Assembly: GCF_046630445.1 (NCBI RefSeq)
Contig: NC_092337.1
Location: 225,908,501-225,972,500, forward strand
Origin: Rutidosis leptorrhynchoides
Lineage: Eukaryota > Streptophyta > Magnoliopsida > Asterales > Asteraceae
Reading direction: 5' to 3'
DNA: 64,000 nt
Numbering within the stretch: the first letter of the stretch is position 1; each line of letters begins with the position of its first letter. Under the pieces are notes generated by a model. That model saw nothing but the letters and a program-made list of their open reading frames with translations, did not search any database and had not been told where the DNA came from. Shown piece after piece: positions 37,759-50,269 of the stretch. Position numbers and translations under genes: made by a program.

Positions 37759-38414
37759 TTAGGACCTTAAATTTTTTTCTTTTTATTTTTTATTTTCTTT
37801 TAACAAATGAATTAGGTTATTTACGATGTCAGAATTTTAGTATTTTAATAGAAACTATATAGATAGTTTAGGAGGGATACTAGAAATTCTGAGAAAAATG
37901 GAGGCAATTTGCTTGCTCATTTTTTTTTAATTAATTTTGACTCAATTTTGAATTTGATGAATTATTTTAGGGATTTTAATTTTCTAATCCAGGCAACATA
38001 TATGAATATTGAATTATTTTAGGACCCTATAAATCTTGTTTCATATCAAATAGGACTTTAGGACAATTGTGTAAGTGTATCTCATAATGGGACTTAATTT
38101 CTAAGTGTCCTATTAAAACCTATGATAATATGACCATAAAAACTCATGTGTCACATTAAATAGCTTTTTAGGACACCATTGTAAAACCGTATAGTTCTTT
38201 AGGACACCATTGAAAAAGTGTAAAGCTTTTTAGGACATAACTTTATAAGCGTATAGGTTTTTAGGACATCTTATAGCTTATTAGGACACCTCATTATAAG
38301 CGTATCTCATAATGGGACCTCAAATATTTAACCGTCCCAATAAATGGCACGTTAGGACCCTAATTTACGAGGGTCCTAGGGAAAGGGTCCTATATACTCA
38401 CTTTTCTTGTAGTG
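37759..38414 (+). mobile_element. CACTA-type terminal region 2
   Basis: It ends CACTTTTCTTGTAGTG at 38414, the canonical CACTA terminus in reverse. The 600 bp before it repeat TTAGGACAC-type motifs, a different subterminal repeat from that of region 1, so two different CACTA elements meet here, one probably inserted in the other. The gag-like frame of element A starts right after it. Left terminus not found. Confidence 0.65.
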
Positions 38415-38755
38415 GGTGAACCTATGCGCAACACTGTATTCACCCTTCTTGCTAAAGTTTTCCACCTCGAAGGTAGCATTACTGCAATCTCAGAAAATAT
38501 TCAACCTCTACTTCCGAATACCAATCGAAGGGGAATATTAGAAGAAGTTAGGGAACTTCGAATTGATAATCAAGATCTATTGAATCATATGAGTGGGTGG
38601 ATAGAAATGATAGAGGGTAGGATAGAAAACCTGACAAGAATGGTGCGTGACCTACAAGCTATACTTACTACACCAACATCATCACCAACCTCAGCACCAA
38701 CAACACTTGTAGCACCGACAGCAACAGTACCATCATCAGCAGCACCAGCAGTGTA
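38415..38755 (+). CDS. Short gag-like ORF of element A (5' truncated)
   Basis: An open frame of about 113 codons with its 5' end cut by the CACTA terminus. An alpha-helical, coiled-coil-like first half (GILEEVRELRIDNQDLL) is followed by a Pro/Thr/Ala/Ser-rich tail (PTSSPTSAPTT). It has no capsid domain and no zinc knuckle. The equivalent ORF of element B at 62040-62430 has the same layout (GIIEEVNELHARVVAL, then Pro/Thr-rich). Similar gag N-termini occur in other gypsy elements, but I assign only 'gag-like'. It is unlikely to make particles. Confidence 0.5.
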
Positions 38756-41700
38756 ACCAGTACCAACAACAACAACATCATCACACGTCTCAACCTCGCA
38801 ATCTATACCTCAAGCATAATCATCGTTCTACGAATCATTCTATATAAACTATCTTCGTCCTTCATGGCGATTATGTAATCTCTAATGTTGTAGAGCTTAT
38901 GTACTCTAGTTCTAGAAGTAAATCTGATGAGTTTAATATCACATTGACTCATTAAATCCATGATTACGTATGAAGAAAATATATATGTATATATGCTTTC
39001 ATAAAGATTGTAATTAAAAGTTTTATTATACAAACTGTTAATGGTGAAAATATTTTAACGGGTAGGTAATACCCGAGGAATATTTAGATTCCACATTAAT
39101 AAGTTGCGCTGTACGTTCTTTGAATCTGATTCAACAGTCGTTTACTATCCTACTTACATCCATGGATATACGAATCCGTTCACCACAGAATAACCATTTT
39201 CATTCAAATTTCATATTTGGATTTTGACCTATCAGAATCCAACAAGTGGCATAATGAAGAAAACAGTTGACAAAATAAAATTTGTTAGAAACAAACAATT
39301 TAACTATGGGAAATTTTGTTAAGAAACCACGCTAACAAAATCCTAGCTAACTGTTCCTAGCTAACTGCTAATTCCATATTACATTTTATTTATCGCAATT
39401 TATTTATTGCAATTTAATTATCACAATTTATTTTATCGCAATTTTAATTCTCACAATTTTATTTATCGTCATTTAATTTCTGTTATTTATTTTACGCACT
39501 TTAAATATCGGGACACGTATACAAGGTTTTGACATATCATATCGACGCATCTATATATATTATTTGGAATCACCATAGACACTCTATATGCTGTAATGCT
39601 AGAGTTCACTATACATGGTTGAGGTTGATTCTATAATAATATATATACTTTGAGTTATGATCGAGTCTGAGACATGTACACGGGTCATGATACGTATTAA
39701 TTAATTCGAATATTATATATTAAATTATATATGAATTATTGGACTGTTAACTGTGGACTATCGACTGTAGACTAATGACATTGGACAATTAAAATGAATT
39801 AAAATTTTGATTATAACATATGAAACTAAATAATTCTTCAAGTTTGCCACTTGATCTCATCTTAAACCTCATTTGTATCTTGACGATTCCAATCTGCGTT
39901 CAAACATTTCATGATTCTTGAAAACACCTCAATCGAAAGGATGAACCAACCGCACTTCAGCTACGGAAGAAAAGATTGATGCATATAGTTATGCACCTGA
40001 GAAACTCTCGACAACTGAGTAAACGTTAAACACATATCTGTGTTAACTCTTTTGGCATTGTTATTACCGAAAATAACTTTGCAATTCCTTTCCAAATTTA
40101 GTCAATTTTGTCACAGCTCCAGCAAGTCAACTTCGACTTTTCATTCAAAACAACCTTATTATAACCTTGATATATATGCGTGCTCTTTTATCATTACCGA
40201 GGGACCGTGTATATTCCACCACATTAGTAGTAAACTTACCAACAACTTTGTTGATCTTTGACTTTCTGAAAAGTTATTATATTCATTGAAACCCTATCAT
40301 CTACTCATATGCATCTGATAACGAGAATTACCATATCACTTACCGGGAAATAGCAATCAGTATTTTGAATCTCGCAATGTCTCTACATTAACAGTTAAAT
40401 GTACACATATAGCATTTATCTCTTGGAATTAAGATTTTTCATTCTGAAATTCTGAAAAGCACCTAGTCTGCGAATTACTGCTCGAAATGTTGAAAAAGCT
40501 GAATGAAGCAGCAGAAACTATAGACAACTGTAAACGACCTTAATCATCGGAAGTTTGATGATAAAGAATAGTATGTTGGAAAATCTCATAAAAGTTGGAA
40601 CTGGAAAACGGATTGAGCTAACCGCGAAGGAGACCAAGGACAAATACAAGGACCATACCCTATATTCAAAGAATCTAGGTAATTCTGGATCCGTTGAAAT
40701 CTTTAGTGAATATCTTGTTCCGAAGTCATGTTAAAATCTTGCGGAAAATTTTTCTTCATCAACCTTCGATCTTAGATATTTCCAAAATATCATCATAAAT
40801 ATCTTCGATATTTCTGAAGATATTTTCATAAATATTCTTATCCGAAATTATTTATCTCTTCGCGCTATCTATGTTACATCATAAAGGAAACTGTATAGTT
40901 TCTTTATTCTGTAAACTTTCGAGTTTAAATTCTGAATGTTTTTGAAGTGTTGGGGAACTGATGCATGAATTAGTATAATATAATGACACTTGATCAACGT
41001 GATTATATTACAGTAACTCATGCAGAGTTCTAATGGGACGTGATGATTCACAGATTATAGTGATGATTCACAGATTATAACGTCATCATGTGTCATGTTA
41101 GATAACTCTTTCATTCTGATTAACTTCTGAACATATCAAGAAAATATATTCTTGATAGTTCTATTCTCAGTGATTCTGGTAATTTGACAAATCAAATCGT
41201 GCCATTACGTTCCTTCTTGTTTAGAACATTAAGTTCATTTGAAACTCCATACTTACGAATTCAAGACTATTACTCGCTTTACTAGAGGTCGAGAGGAGAA
41301 TAAAAAGGCAAAGAGCTCCAAAATATAAGAGAAAATATAAATCCCAATAACAACACGGAGGTTACAAACCATGGATATTAATATGAATAGCAATATAAGG
41401 ACACGGTAGAATTAAGAATAGTATCACCCCAAGGTAATAGTAGAAGTAAACATATTTTTCTGGTGGAAAGATTGAAAAGAGGGGTGACAGAAATGATAAT
41501 TAGGAAAAATATCAAGAATTAGAACTGGATTAAGCATTTTCACAATCTTTTAGATGTATGAACTAAGAAAGAAAGTATAGTAATGGTGAGAATAATGGAA
41601 TGAAAGAATTTAATTTATAATGAAAATATCAGACAAAGTAACCAAGGCAGATCACCATATTTAATTATAGAGATCTTAATTTCCTTATTCGCCGAAGAAT

Positions 41701-42008
41701 CAAATCTTTTAGATTTCGAAGATTTTCTTTAAATCCCTTGAATTTCGGAATTCAAGCAAGACAACGTCAAAAGTTAAGACGCACCTTGTTTCGAAATTCA
41801 CCGTGACTATGTCAAAAGCCAAATCCTATCTCAATCTTTTGTGATAGTTTCACTTATACTCTTCGCGTACTCTAATTGTTTCATCTATATTACTCAATGA
41901 TGATAAAACTCTAATTATCAACTCATATTCGTCATGAAAACATTTTTATTGTTAACCATGACGACCACACTCAAATTTCGGGACGAAATTTCTTTAACGG
42001 GTAGGTAC
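38756..42008 (+). other. Conserved non-coding interior of element A
   Basis: There is no ORF of note. The sequence matches, in reverse, 59308-62040 of element B in many places: around 39057, the AAT/TAT-rich 39385-39470, the 39530-39700 module, and 39835-42008. AACGGGTAGGTA occurs at 39057-39068 (as hairpin CGGGTAGGTAATACCCG) and again at 41996-42007 just before the 3' LTR, where it is the probable polypurine-tract region. Confidence 0.7.
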
Positions 42009-42182
42009 TGTGACGACCCGGAGATTTCCGACCAAATTTAAACTTAATCTTTATATGATTTCGATACGATAAGCAAAGTCTATTAACCCGAGTCTCAAAA
42101 TGTTGGAACTATTATTCATAAATGCATTTGACCTTGACTATTTCCGACGATTCACGAACAGTTGTGTGTAAATAAATATGTA

Positions 42183-42253
<71 letters not shown>

Positions 42254-43964
42254 TTTTAATTAATATAATACTATTTAATCATTCGAATTAAATATGTAGA
42301 GTGATATACAAAATAATTAAAATGTTACTAAAATAAATATATATAAATATATATATGAATTCTATACACAATTAATATAGTATGTATGTTGTAATATGTA
42401 TATAAAATATATATATATATATATATACATATAAATATAAAATATTCAAATATGTAATTTTATAGGATAAGTGTTACATAAGTAATGAAATGTAAAGTTA
42501 ATATATTATTTGAAGTTACAAGTTAAAATATAAATAATATATCAATATTACTATTATTACTTTCATTATTATTACTAATGTTAATGTTAATAATGATATT
42601 AATATCTGTATTATTATTATTTTTAAAAGTTGTTACATGTAACTTGATACATTATTATTATTAGTATGATTATGATTATTATTTGTCTTAATGTTAATTA
42701 ACAATATTATTAGTATTATTAGTATTCTATTATTGTTAATATTTGTATTAGTATTTTAGTATTAACATTTCAATGCTACTATCAACTTTACTATGAACAT
42801 TATCAGTATTATTATTATTTGATATCATTATTAATAAAACTATTATTAATACAAATGGTATTATTAGTAAATTATTTAATTATTAATTATTAGTTATTAG
42901 AAATATTGATATTATTATCATTATTATAAATTTTATATAATTGTTATTAGTATTAATGCATGTATATATTTAATAATACTAAATATAATTAGATACATAT
43001 ACATATACATATGCAAAATACAGTAGGTATATAAGCAAATACATATACAGAATTATAATTACATAAAAACAGTTTATATATTTATAATATAGATAAATAC
43101 GTGATTAATTTATAGGATGCTAGTCAGCTTCAATTTGTCAACAAAACTGTGCGTGATTGATTCCAGTACAAATTAGTTATGCTACAAACAAATATTGTTA
43201 CCAAATCAAAATCAAAATCAAATCATATCTTTTTCTTCTCCATTTTTTTGTTTTTGTCTGATAAAGGACATAGGCACGATCGAATTACATTTTATAAAAT
43301 ATCGATGGAATGTAATCAGTTAAGGTATTATCATCAAGTATCCACCCTCAAATATCAATGTAAAATTTTTTGTAATAAATTTCATCTATCTATTATTCTT
43401 TACAGCTCGTTCTACCCTGTTCGTGCTTTAAATTTTGAAAAATCTTAATTCGAGTTTAATTTTAAAATCTATTAATGCAGTGTAGTTAGAAAACTTCCAC
43501 TTAATCTAACTACAAAGGTTCAAGGTCCAATTTCATCTAACGAATCCAAATTTTCGAGTCAAAGTTTATTTTCAAAAAGTCAACCTTTGTGTTCATGATT
43601 AAATTCGAATTCGTTTATATGTTTTAAGATAAATTGATGATGGAGAAAGTTTCTAGGAATGGAATGAAAACTTTTTCATGTTGTATGTTAGATCTCAAAC
43701 GCTGTTAATTTCAAAATCACAATTCATGTTCTTCGTATTTATCAGAAACTGTTACAGCATTATATATTTTGTTATTTTATTTCTGTTAATCGATTCTCAA
43801 TCACTCAAAACGTTTTTACTTCAACTGAAAGCCCATAAATTAATTAGTAAGCCGTTGTTATATTTGATTAAAAACTGATTGATCGAGCCTGAGTGAGAAG
43901 AAGAAGATGAAAATACACAGATAAAATACGGGGTATATATTTATATAAGGTGGAACTAAATCAG

Positions 43965-44040
43965 ATAAACTGGATTGGAGTAGTGGTTTGTGGGTGTTCG
44001 GGTTATCGAGAGGTCGCGGGTTCGAGTCCCGTTGGGTGCA
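43965..44040 (+). other. tRNA-like block in 3' LTR of element A
   Basis: It contains GGAGTAGTGGTTTG (A-box-like), then GCGGGTTCGAGTCCC (B-box pattern GGTTCGANNCC), 20-30 bp after the TATA-like sequence and 35 bp before the (ATT)n array. It corresponds to the blocks at 30935-30983 and 56420-56486. It has no complete cloverleaf, so it is not a tRNA gene. A tRNA-derived SINE fused into the LTR is one explanation. Confidence 0.6.
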
Positions 44041-44075
44041 TTTCTTTTTTAGGGTATACCTTCTCTACTCATTTC

Positions 44076-44230
<155 letters not shown>

Positions 44231-44959
44231 TGATTGTTATTGTTCTTACTAGTATTAATTAGTATTGTTAAAATTGATATTATTACTAATATTATTATCA
44301 TTACTTAGTATTATTGATATTAATATTACTAATATTACATATGTATTATTGTTATTATAATTATGATCATTATTATTATTATTATCATTAGTATGAAAAT
44401 AATACAATTTATCATTATAAATATTATTATTAGTATCATTTTATAAAATTGTTAGTATTATTATTACTATCAACAAAAGTATTAGTAATAAAACCATTAC
44501 TAACGTTATCATTTATTATTAGAATTATGATTATAGACATAACTATGGATAATATTATTATTATTATGATTACTAACTTATCATTCTAACTACTATTATT
44601 ATAATTATGACTATGATTATTATTATTTTTTGTTAATATAAAAGTAATATAAGTTATAATTAGTTTCCCTAATATTAGTATTAATATCATTCTCGTAATT
44701 ATTTCTATTACTACTATTATTAATATAAGTATTTTTTTTCTTCTTTTACAATATCGTTATTATTATTAGTATTATCATTATCAAGAAAGTTATTATTATT
44801 AGTAAATCATTATTTTCAAAACTATCATTTCTGTTACAAATATATATTTTGACCTAACATATATATTGTATTAATAATTTATATACCTATATATAAAACC
44901 TATTAACATTAATTACATGAATACTTATATATAACAAACCAATGAATTTTAGATATAAT

Positions 44960-45100
<141 letters not shown>

Positions 45101-45805
45101 ATATACATATATTAATATAATTAAATATATAGATATTAATCATTTTAAATATATATACAACATAAATATATATATAACTATATAAGTAATAACTATTTTT
45201 TATATATAAATAATATATAAAGATATAGTATGTGAAATTGTTCGAATACGGTTATATGTATTGATGAATATACAAATAATATAGGTTCGTGAATCCGAGG
45301 CCAACCCTGCATTGTTCAGTTGTTCAATGTCGTTAAATGTATTTTTACTACAAAATACAGTATGGTGAGTTTCATTTGATCCCTTTTTAAATGCTTTTGC
45401 AATATATATTTTTGGGACTGAGAATACATACGCTGCTTTTATAAATATTTTACGAAATAGACACAAGTAATCGAAACTACATTATATGGTTGAATGATCG
45501 AAGCCGAATATGCCCCTTTTACTTGGTAACCTAAGAATTAGTAAACCAGTCTACTAATTGACGCGAATCCTAAAGATAGATCTATTGGGCATAACGAACC
45601 TCATCCAGAGTACCGGATGCTTTAGTACTTCGAATTCATTTATATCATGTCCGAAGTATTTCCCAGAATGATAGGGGATATTCTTATATGCATCTTGTTA
45701 ATGTCGGTTACCAGGTGTTCAATCCATATGAATGATATTTTTGTCTCTATGCATGGGACGTATGTTTATGAGAAATGGAAATATGAAATCTTGTGGTCTA
45801 TTAAA

Positions 45806-46598
45806 ATGATGGAAATGATTATTTATGTTAAACTAATGAACTCACCAGCCTTTTGGTTGACATTTGAAAGCATGTTTATTCTCAGGTACGAAAGAAATCT
45901 TCTGCTGTGCATTTGCTCATTTTAGAAATATTACTTGGATTCATTCATGGCATATTTCAAAAGACGTTGCATTCGAGTCGTCGAGTTCATCAAGATTATT
46001 ATTAAGTCAATTATAGTTGGATATATTCTGAAATGGTATGCATGCCGTCAACTTTCGTTGTAAAGAAAGATTGTCTTTTAAAATTGAATGCAATGTTTGT
46101 AAAATGTATCATATAGAGGTCAAGTACCTCGTGATGTAATCAACTATTGTGAATTGTTTATAATCAATATGGACTTCGTCCAGATGGATTAGGACGGGTC
46201 TCTACATTAAAATGATGAAAATGAATGATTATGATAAACTAATGAACTCACGAACCTTTTGGTTGACACTTTAAAGCATGTTTATTCTCAGGATTGAAAG
46301 AAATCTTCCGCTATGCGTTTGCTCATTTTCAAGATATTACTTGGAGTCTTTCATAGCATATTTCGAGAACGTTGCATTCGAGTCATTGAGTTCATCAAAG
46401 ATTATTATTAAGTAAATTTATAGTTGGACAGTGGATATTATGAAATGGTATGCATGCCTGTCAATTTTCGATGTAAAGAAAGTTTGTCTTTTAAAAACAA
46501 ATGCAATGTTTGTAAAATGTATCATATAGAGGTCAAATACCTCGCGATGTAATCAACTATTGTGAATCGTTTATAATTTATATGAACGGGTCCTTTCA
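45806..46598 (+). repeat. Tandem duplication (~395 bp units) of an LTR 3' end
   Basis: Unit 1 (about 45806-46204) ends GACGGGTCTCTACA and unit 2 (46205-46598) ends GAACGGGTCCTTTCA. Both contain the hairpin module, TTTATTCTCAGG, and the AATGCAATGTTTGTAAAATG and TATCATATAGAGGTCAA blocks. They differ at many sites, so they come from two diverged LTR copies rather than one recent duplication. Confidence 0.85.
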
Positions 46599-46664
46599 CA
46601 CAACATCACCCACACTTCATGTACTCTATTTACAGCTCTGTACAATAAATATTAGGGTCTTATA

Positions 46665-49600
46665 GTATTTTAACAAAGAGTTTTATACATAAAAATGAGA
46701 CTATTGAATTAAGAAACTCGAAAACGATATATATAACGATTATCGTTATAACAACGTCTTACTAATTACATATGAATCATATTAAGATATTGATACACTA
46801 TGTTTAATCATGATAAATGATAAGTAAACATATCATTAAGTGTATTAACAATGAACTACATATGTAAAAACAAGACTACTAACTTAATGGTTTCGAAACG
46901 AAACATATATGTAACGATTATCGTTGTAACGACATTTAAATGTATATATATCATATTAATATATATTAATATATCATAATATCATGATAATATAATAATT
47001 TAACATCTCATTTGACATAATAAACAAAGAGTTAACAACATTTAACAAGATCGTTAACTTAAAGGTTTCAAAACAACATTTACATGTAACGACTAACGAT
47101 GACTTAACGACTCTGTTAAAATGTATATACATGTAGTGTTTTAATATGTATTCATACACTTTTGAAAGACTTCAAGACACTTATCAAAGTACTTCTACTT
47201 AACAAAAATGCTTACAATTACATCCTCATTCATTTTCATCAACAATTCTACTCGTATGCACCCGTATGCGTACTCGTACAATACCCAGCTTCTAAATGTA
47301 TTTACTATTGGTATATACACTCCAATGATCAGCTATTAGCAGCCCATGCGAGTCACCTAACCATGTAGGAACCATAATTTAACATCTAGCATGAAATATC
47401 TCACAAGATTACAAAATAATGAAGACTATATTGCCACCCCTAATTTACGTGAATGAGAGTACTCACAAACACATTTTCATTTCAATTTTCTTGAATAAAA
47501 TTACTCTCTCTCAAGTGTTCTTCCTTTGTTCTAAGTATTCTTCATCATCTTCAACAAAATCTAGCTCAATATAGTTCATAAATCCATACATAAACCAAGT
47601 TATAAAACAACTTCTCAAGAACACACCAACAACACTTCCAAGTTTGCTAGCTTACTTCGAATCTTGCAAATCCACTTTGAGTGATCATCCAATCTCAAGA
47701 AATCTTTCTTATTTATAGTAAGATATCTTTCTAATATAAGGTAATACTCATATTCAAACTTTGATTCAATTTCTATAACTTTAACAATCTTATTTCGAGT
47801 GAAAATCTTACTTGAACTTGTTTTTGTGTCATGATTCTACTTCAAGAACTTTCAAGCCATCCAAGGATCCTTTGAAGCTAGATCTATTTTTCTCATTTCC
47901 AGTAGGTTTATCCACACAACCTGAGGTAGTAATGATGTTCATAACATCATTCGATTCTTATATATAAAACTACCTTATTCGAAGGTTTAAACATGTAATC
48001 AATAGAACATAGTTTAGTTAATTCTAAACTTGTTCGCAAACAAAAGTTAATCCTTCTAACTTGACTTTTAAAATCAACTAAACACATGTTCTATATCTAT
48101 ATGATATGCTAACTTAATGATTTAAAATCTGAAAACACGAAAAACACCGTAAAACCGGATATACACCGTCGTAGTAACACCGCGGGCTGTTTTGGGTTAG
48201 TTAATTAAAAACTATGATAAACTTTGATTTAAAAGTAGTTCTTCTGGGAAAATGATTTTTCTTATAAATATGAAACTATATCCAAAAATCATGGTTAAAC
48301 TCAAAGTGGAAGTATGTTTTCCAAAATGGTCATCTAGACGTCGTTCTTTCGACTAAAATGACTACCTTTACAAAAACGACTTGTAACCTGTATTTCTGAC
48401 TATAAACTTATAATTTTTCTATTTATATTCATAAACTTAAGTTCAATATGAAACCATAGCAACTTGAATCACTCAAAACGGATTTAAAACGAAAAAGTTA
48501 TGGGTAAAACAAGATTGGATAATTTTTCTTGTTGTAGCTACGTGAAAATTGGTAATAAATCTATATTAATCATATCCTAGCTAACTTATTTTGTATTATA
48601 CAAGTATTCTAATATATTATGTAATCTTGGGATACCATAGACACGTATGCAAATGTTTTGACATATCATATCGACCCATCTATATATATTATTTGGAACA
48701 ACCATAGACACTCTATATGCAGTAATGTTTGAGTTAGCTATACAGGGTTGAGGTTGATTCCAAAAATATATTTACTTTGAGTTGTGATCTAGCCTGAGAC
48801 ATGTATACACTGGGTCATGGATTGATTCAAGATAATATATATCAATGTATTTCTGTTCATCTAACTGTGGACAATTAGTTGTAGGTTACTAACGAGGACA
48901 GCTGACTTAATAAACTTAAAACATTAAAATGTATTAAAAATGTTGTAAATATATTTTGAACATACTTTGATATATATGTACATATTTGTTATAGGTTCGT
49001 GAATCGACCCGTGGCCAAGTCTTATTTTCTGACGAAGTGAAAATCTGTGAAAGTGAGTTATAGTCCCACTTTTAAAATCTAATATTTTTGGGATGAGAAT
49101 ACCTGCAGCTTTATAAATGTTTTTACAAAATAGACACAAGTACATGAAACTACTTTCTATGGTTGAACGATCGAAGCCGAATATTCCCCTTTTTACTTGG
49201 TAACCTAAGAATTAGTAAACCAGTCTACTAATTGACGCGAATCTTAAAGATAGATCTATTGGGCCCAACAAACCCCATCCGTTGTAGCGGATGCTTTATA
49301 CTTCGAGGTTTTATATCATGTCCGATGGATGTCCCGGAATGATGGGGATATTCTTATATGCATCTTATTAATGTCGGTTACCAGGTGTTCACCATATGAA
49401 TGATTTTTATCTCTATGTATGGGATGTATATTGAAATATGAAATCTTGTGGTCTATTATTATGATTTGATAAATATATAGGATAAACCTATAACTCACCA
49501 ACATTTTTGTTGACGTTTAAAGCATGTTTATTCTCAGGTGATTATTAAGAGCTTTCGCTGTTGCATGTTAAAATAAGGACAAGATTTGGTGTCAGCATGC

Positions 49601-49883
49601 TTGTATAATATTGTTTAAAACTGCATTCGAGATTTACTTTGTTGTAACATATTAATATTGTAAACCAATATGTATTGGTAGTGTGTAAGTGTGATATTTT
49701 ATTAGATTATCATTTCTGGATAATCTAGGTGATGTCCTTTTAACCTTGTCGATAAAATAAAGGTTATGGTTTGTTTTTAAAAACGAATGCAGTCTTTGAA
49801 AAACGTCTCATATAGAGGTCAAAACCTCGCAACGAAATCAATTAATATGGAACGTTTATAATCAATATGAACGAGACATTTCA
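46665..49883 (+). repeat. Family-4 solo LTR #1, main part
   Basis: Reverse-complement homologue of 62827-63690 followed by 52580-54917. No genes. It contains the module at about 48655-48830 that also occurs inside elements A and B, and the CAACA-TTTT-TGTTG hairpin at 49499-49512 followed by TTTATTCTCAGG. Confidence 0.85.
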
Positions 49884-50269
49884 AATCATCCCCTAACCAA
49901 CCGTCTGTGACTGTTTTTCTGAATTGAACCCCACTAATATAAATATAACCCGTTTTTGTTTTTATTGTTTCTTTCATCTTCTTCTTAATTCCCATTAGAT
50001 CAGAGGACAAAGCTAATTCATCAATTAGTTAATTATGAAATTTTAGGATTTGAAAAGGATACATAAAACAATTCGTGATTGATCAAATTAATTTAAAACA
50101 AAAAAAATATAAAAAAATCGATGGAACGGTCAATGAAGAACACGAAGTAACACAAAATCAATTTCGATATTTTAGGAAGTTTTAGACTATGATTACAACA
50201 CAAATTATTTTTCAAATTACCTCTAGAAACTTTCTGTAACCTCAATTTAACTTAAAACATTAAAATCAA
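49884..50269 (-). repeat. Remaining upstream part of LTR F and junction with plastid DNA
   Basis: After the AATCA duplication the tRNA-like block of LTR F continues (minus strand), followed by a TATA-like stretch (TTATATTTATA near 49935-49946) and a CTTCTTCTT tract seen also beside the block of element B. Somewhere between about 50050 and 50270 this gives way to plastid-derived sequence; the exact join is not visible to me. Confidence 0.5.

Noticed and set aside
43965..44040. Genuine tRNA gene
   Set aside because: B box is perfect, but acceptor and anticodon arms do not pair; it is a conserved LTR module.
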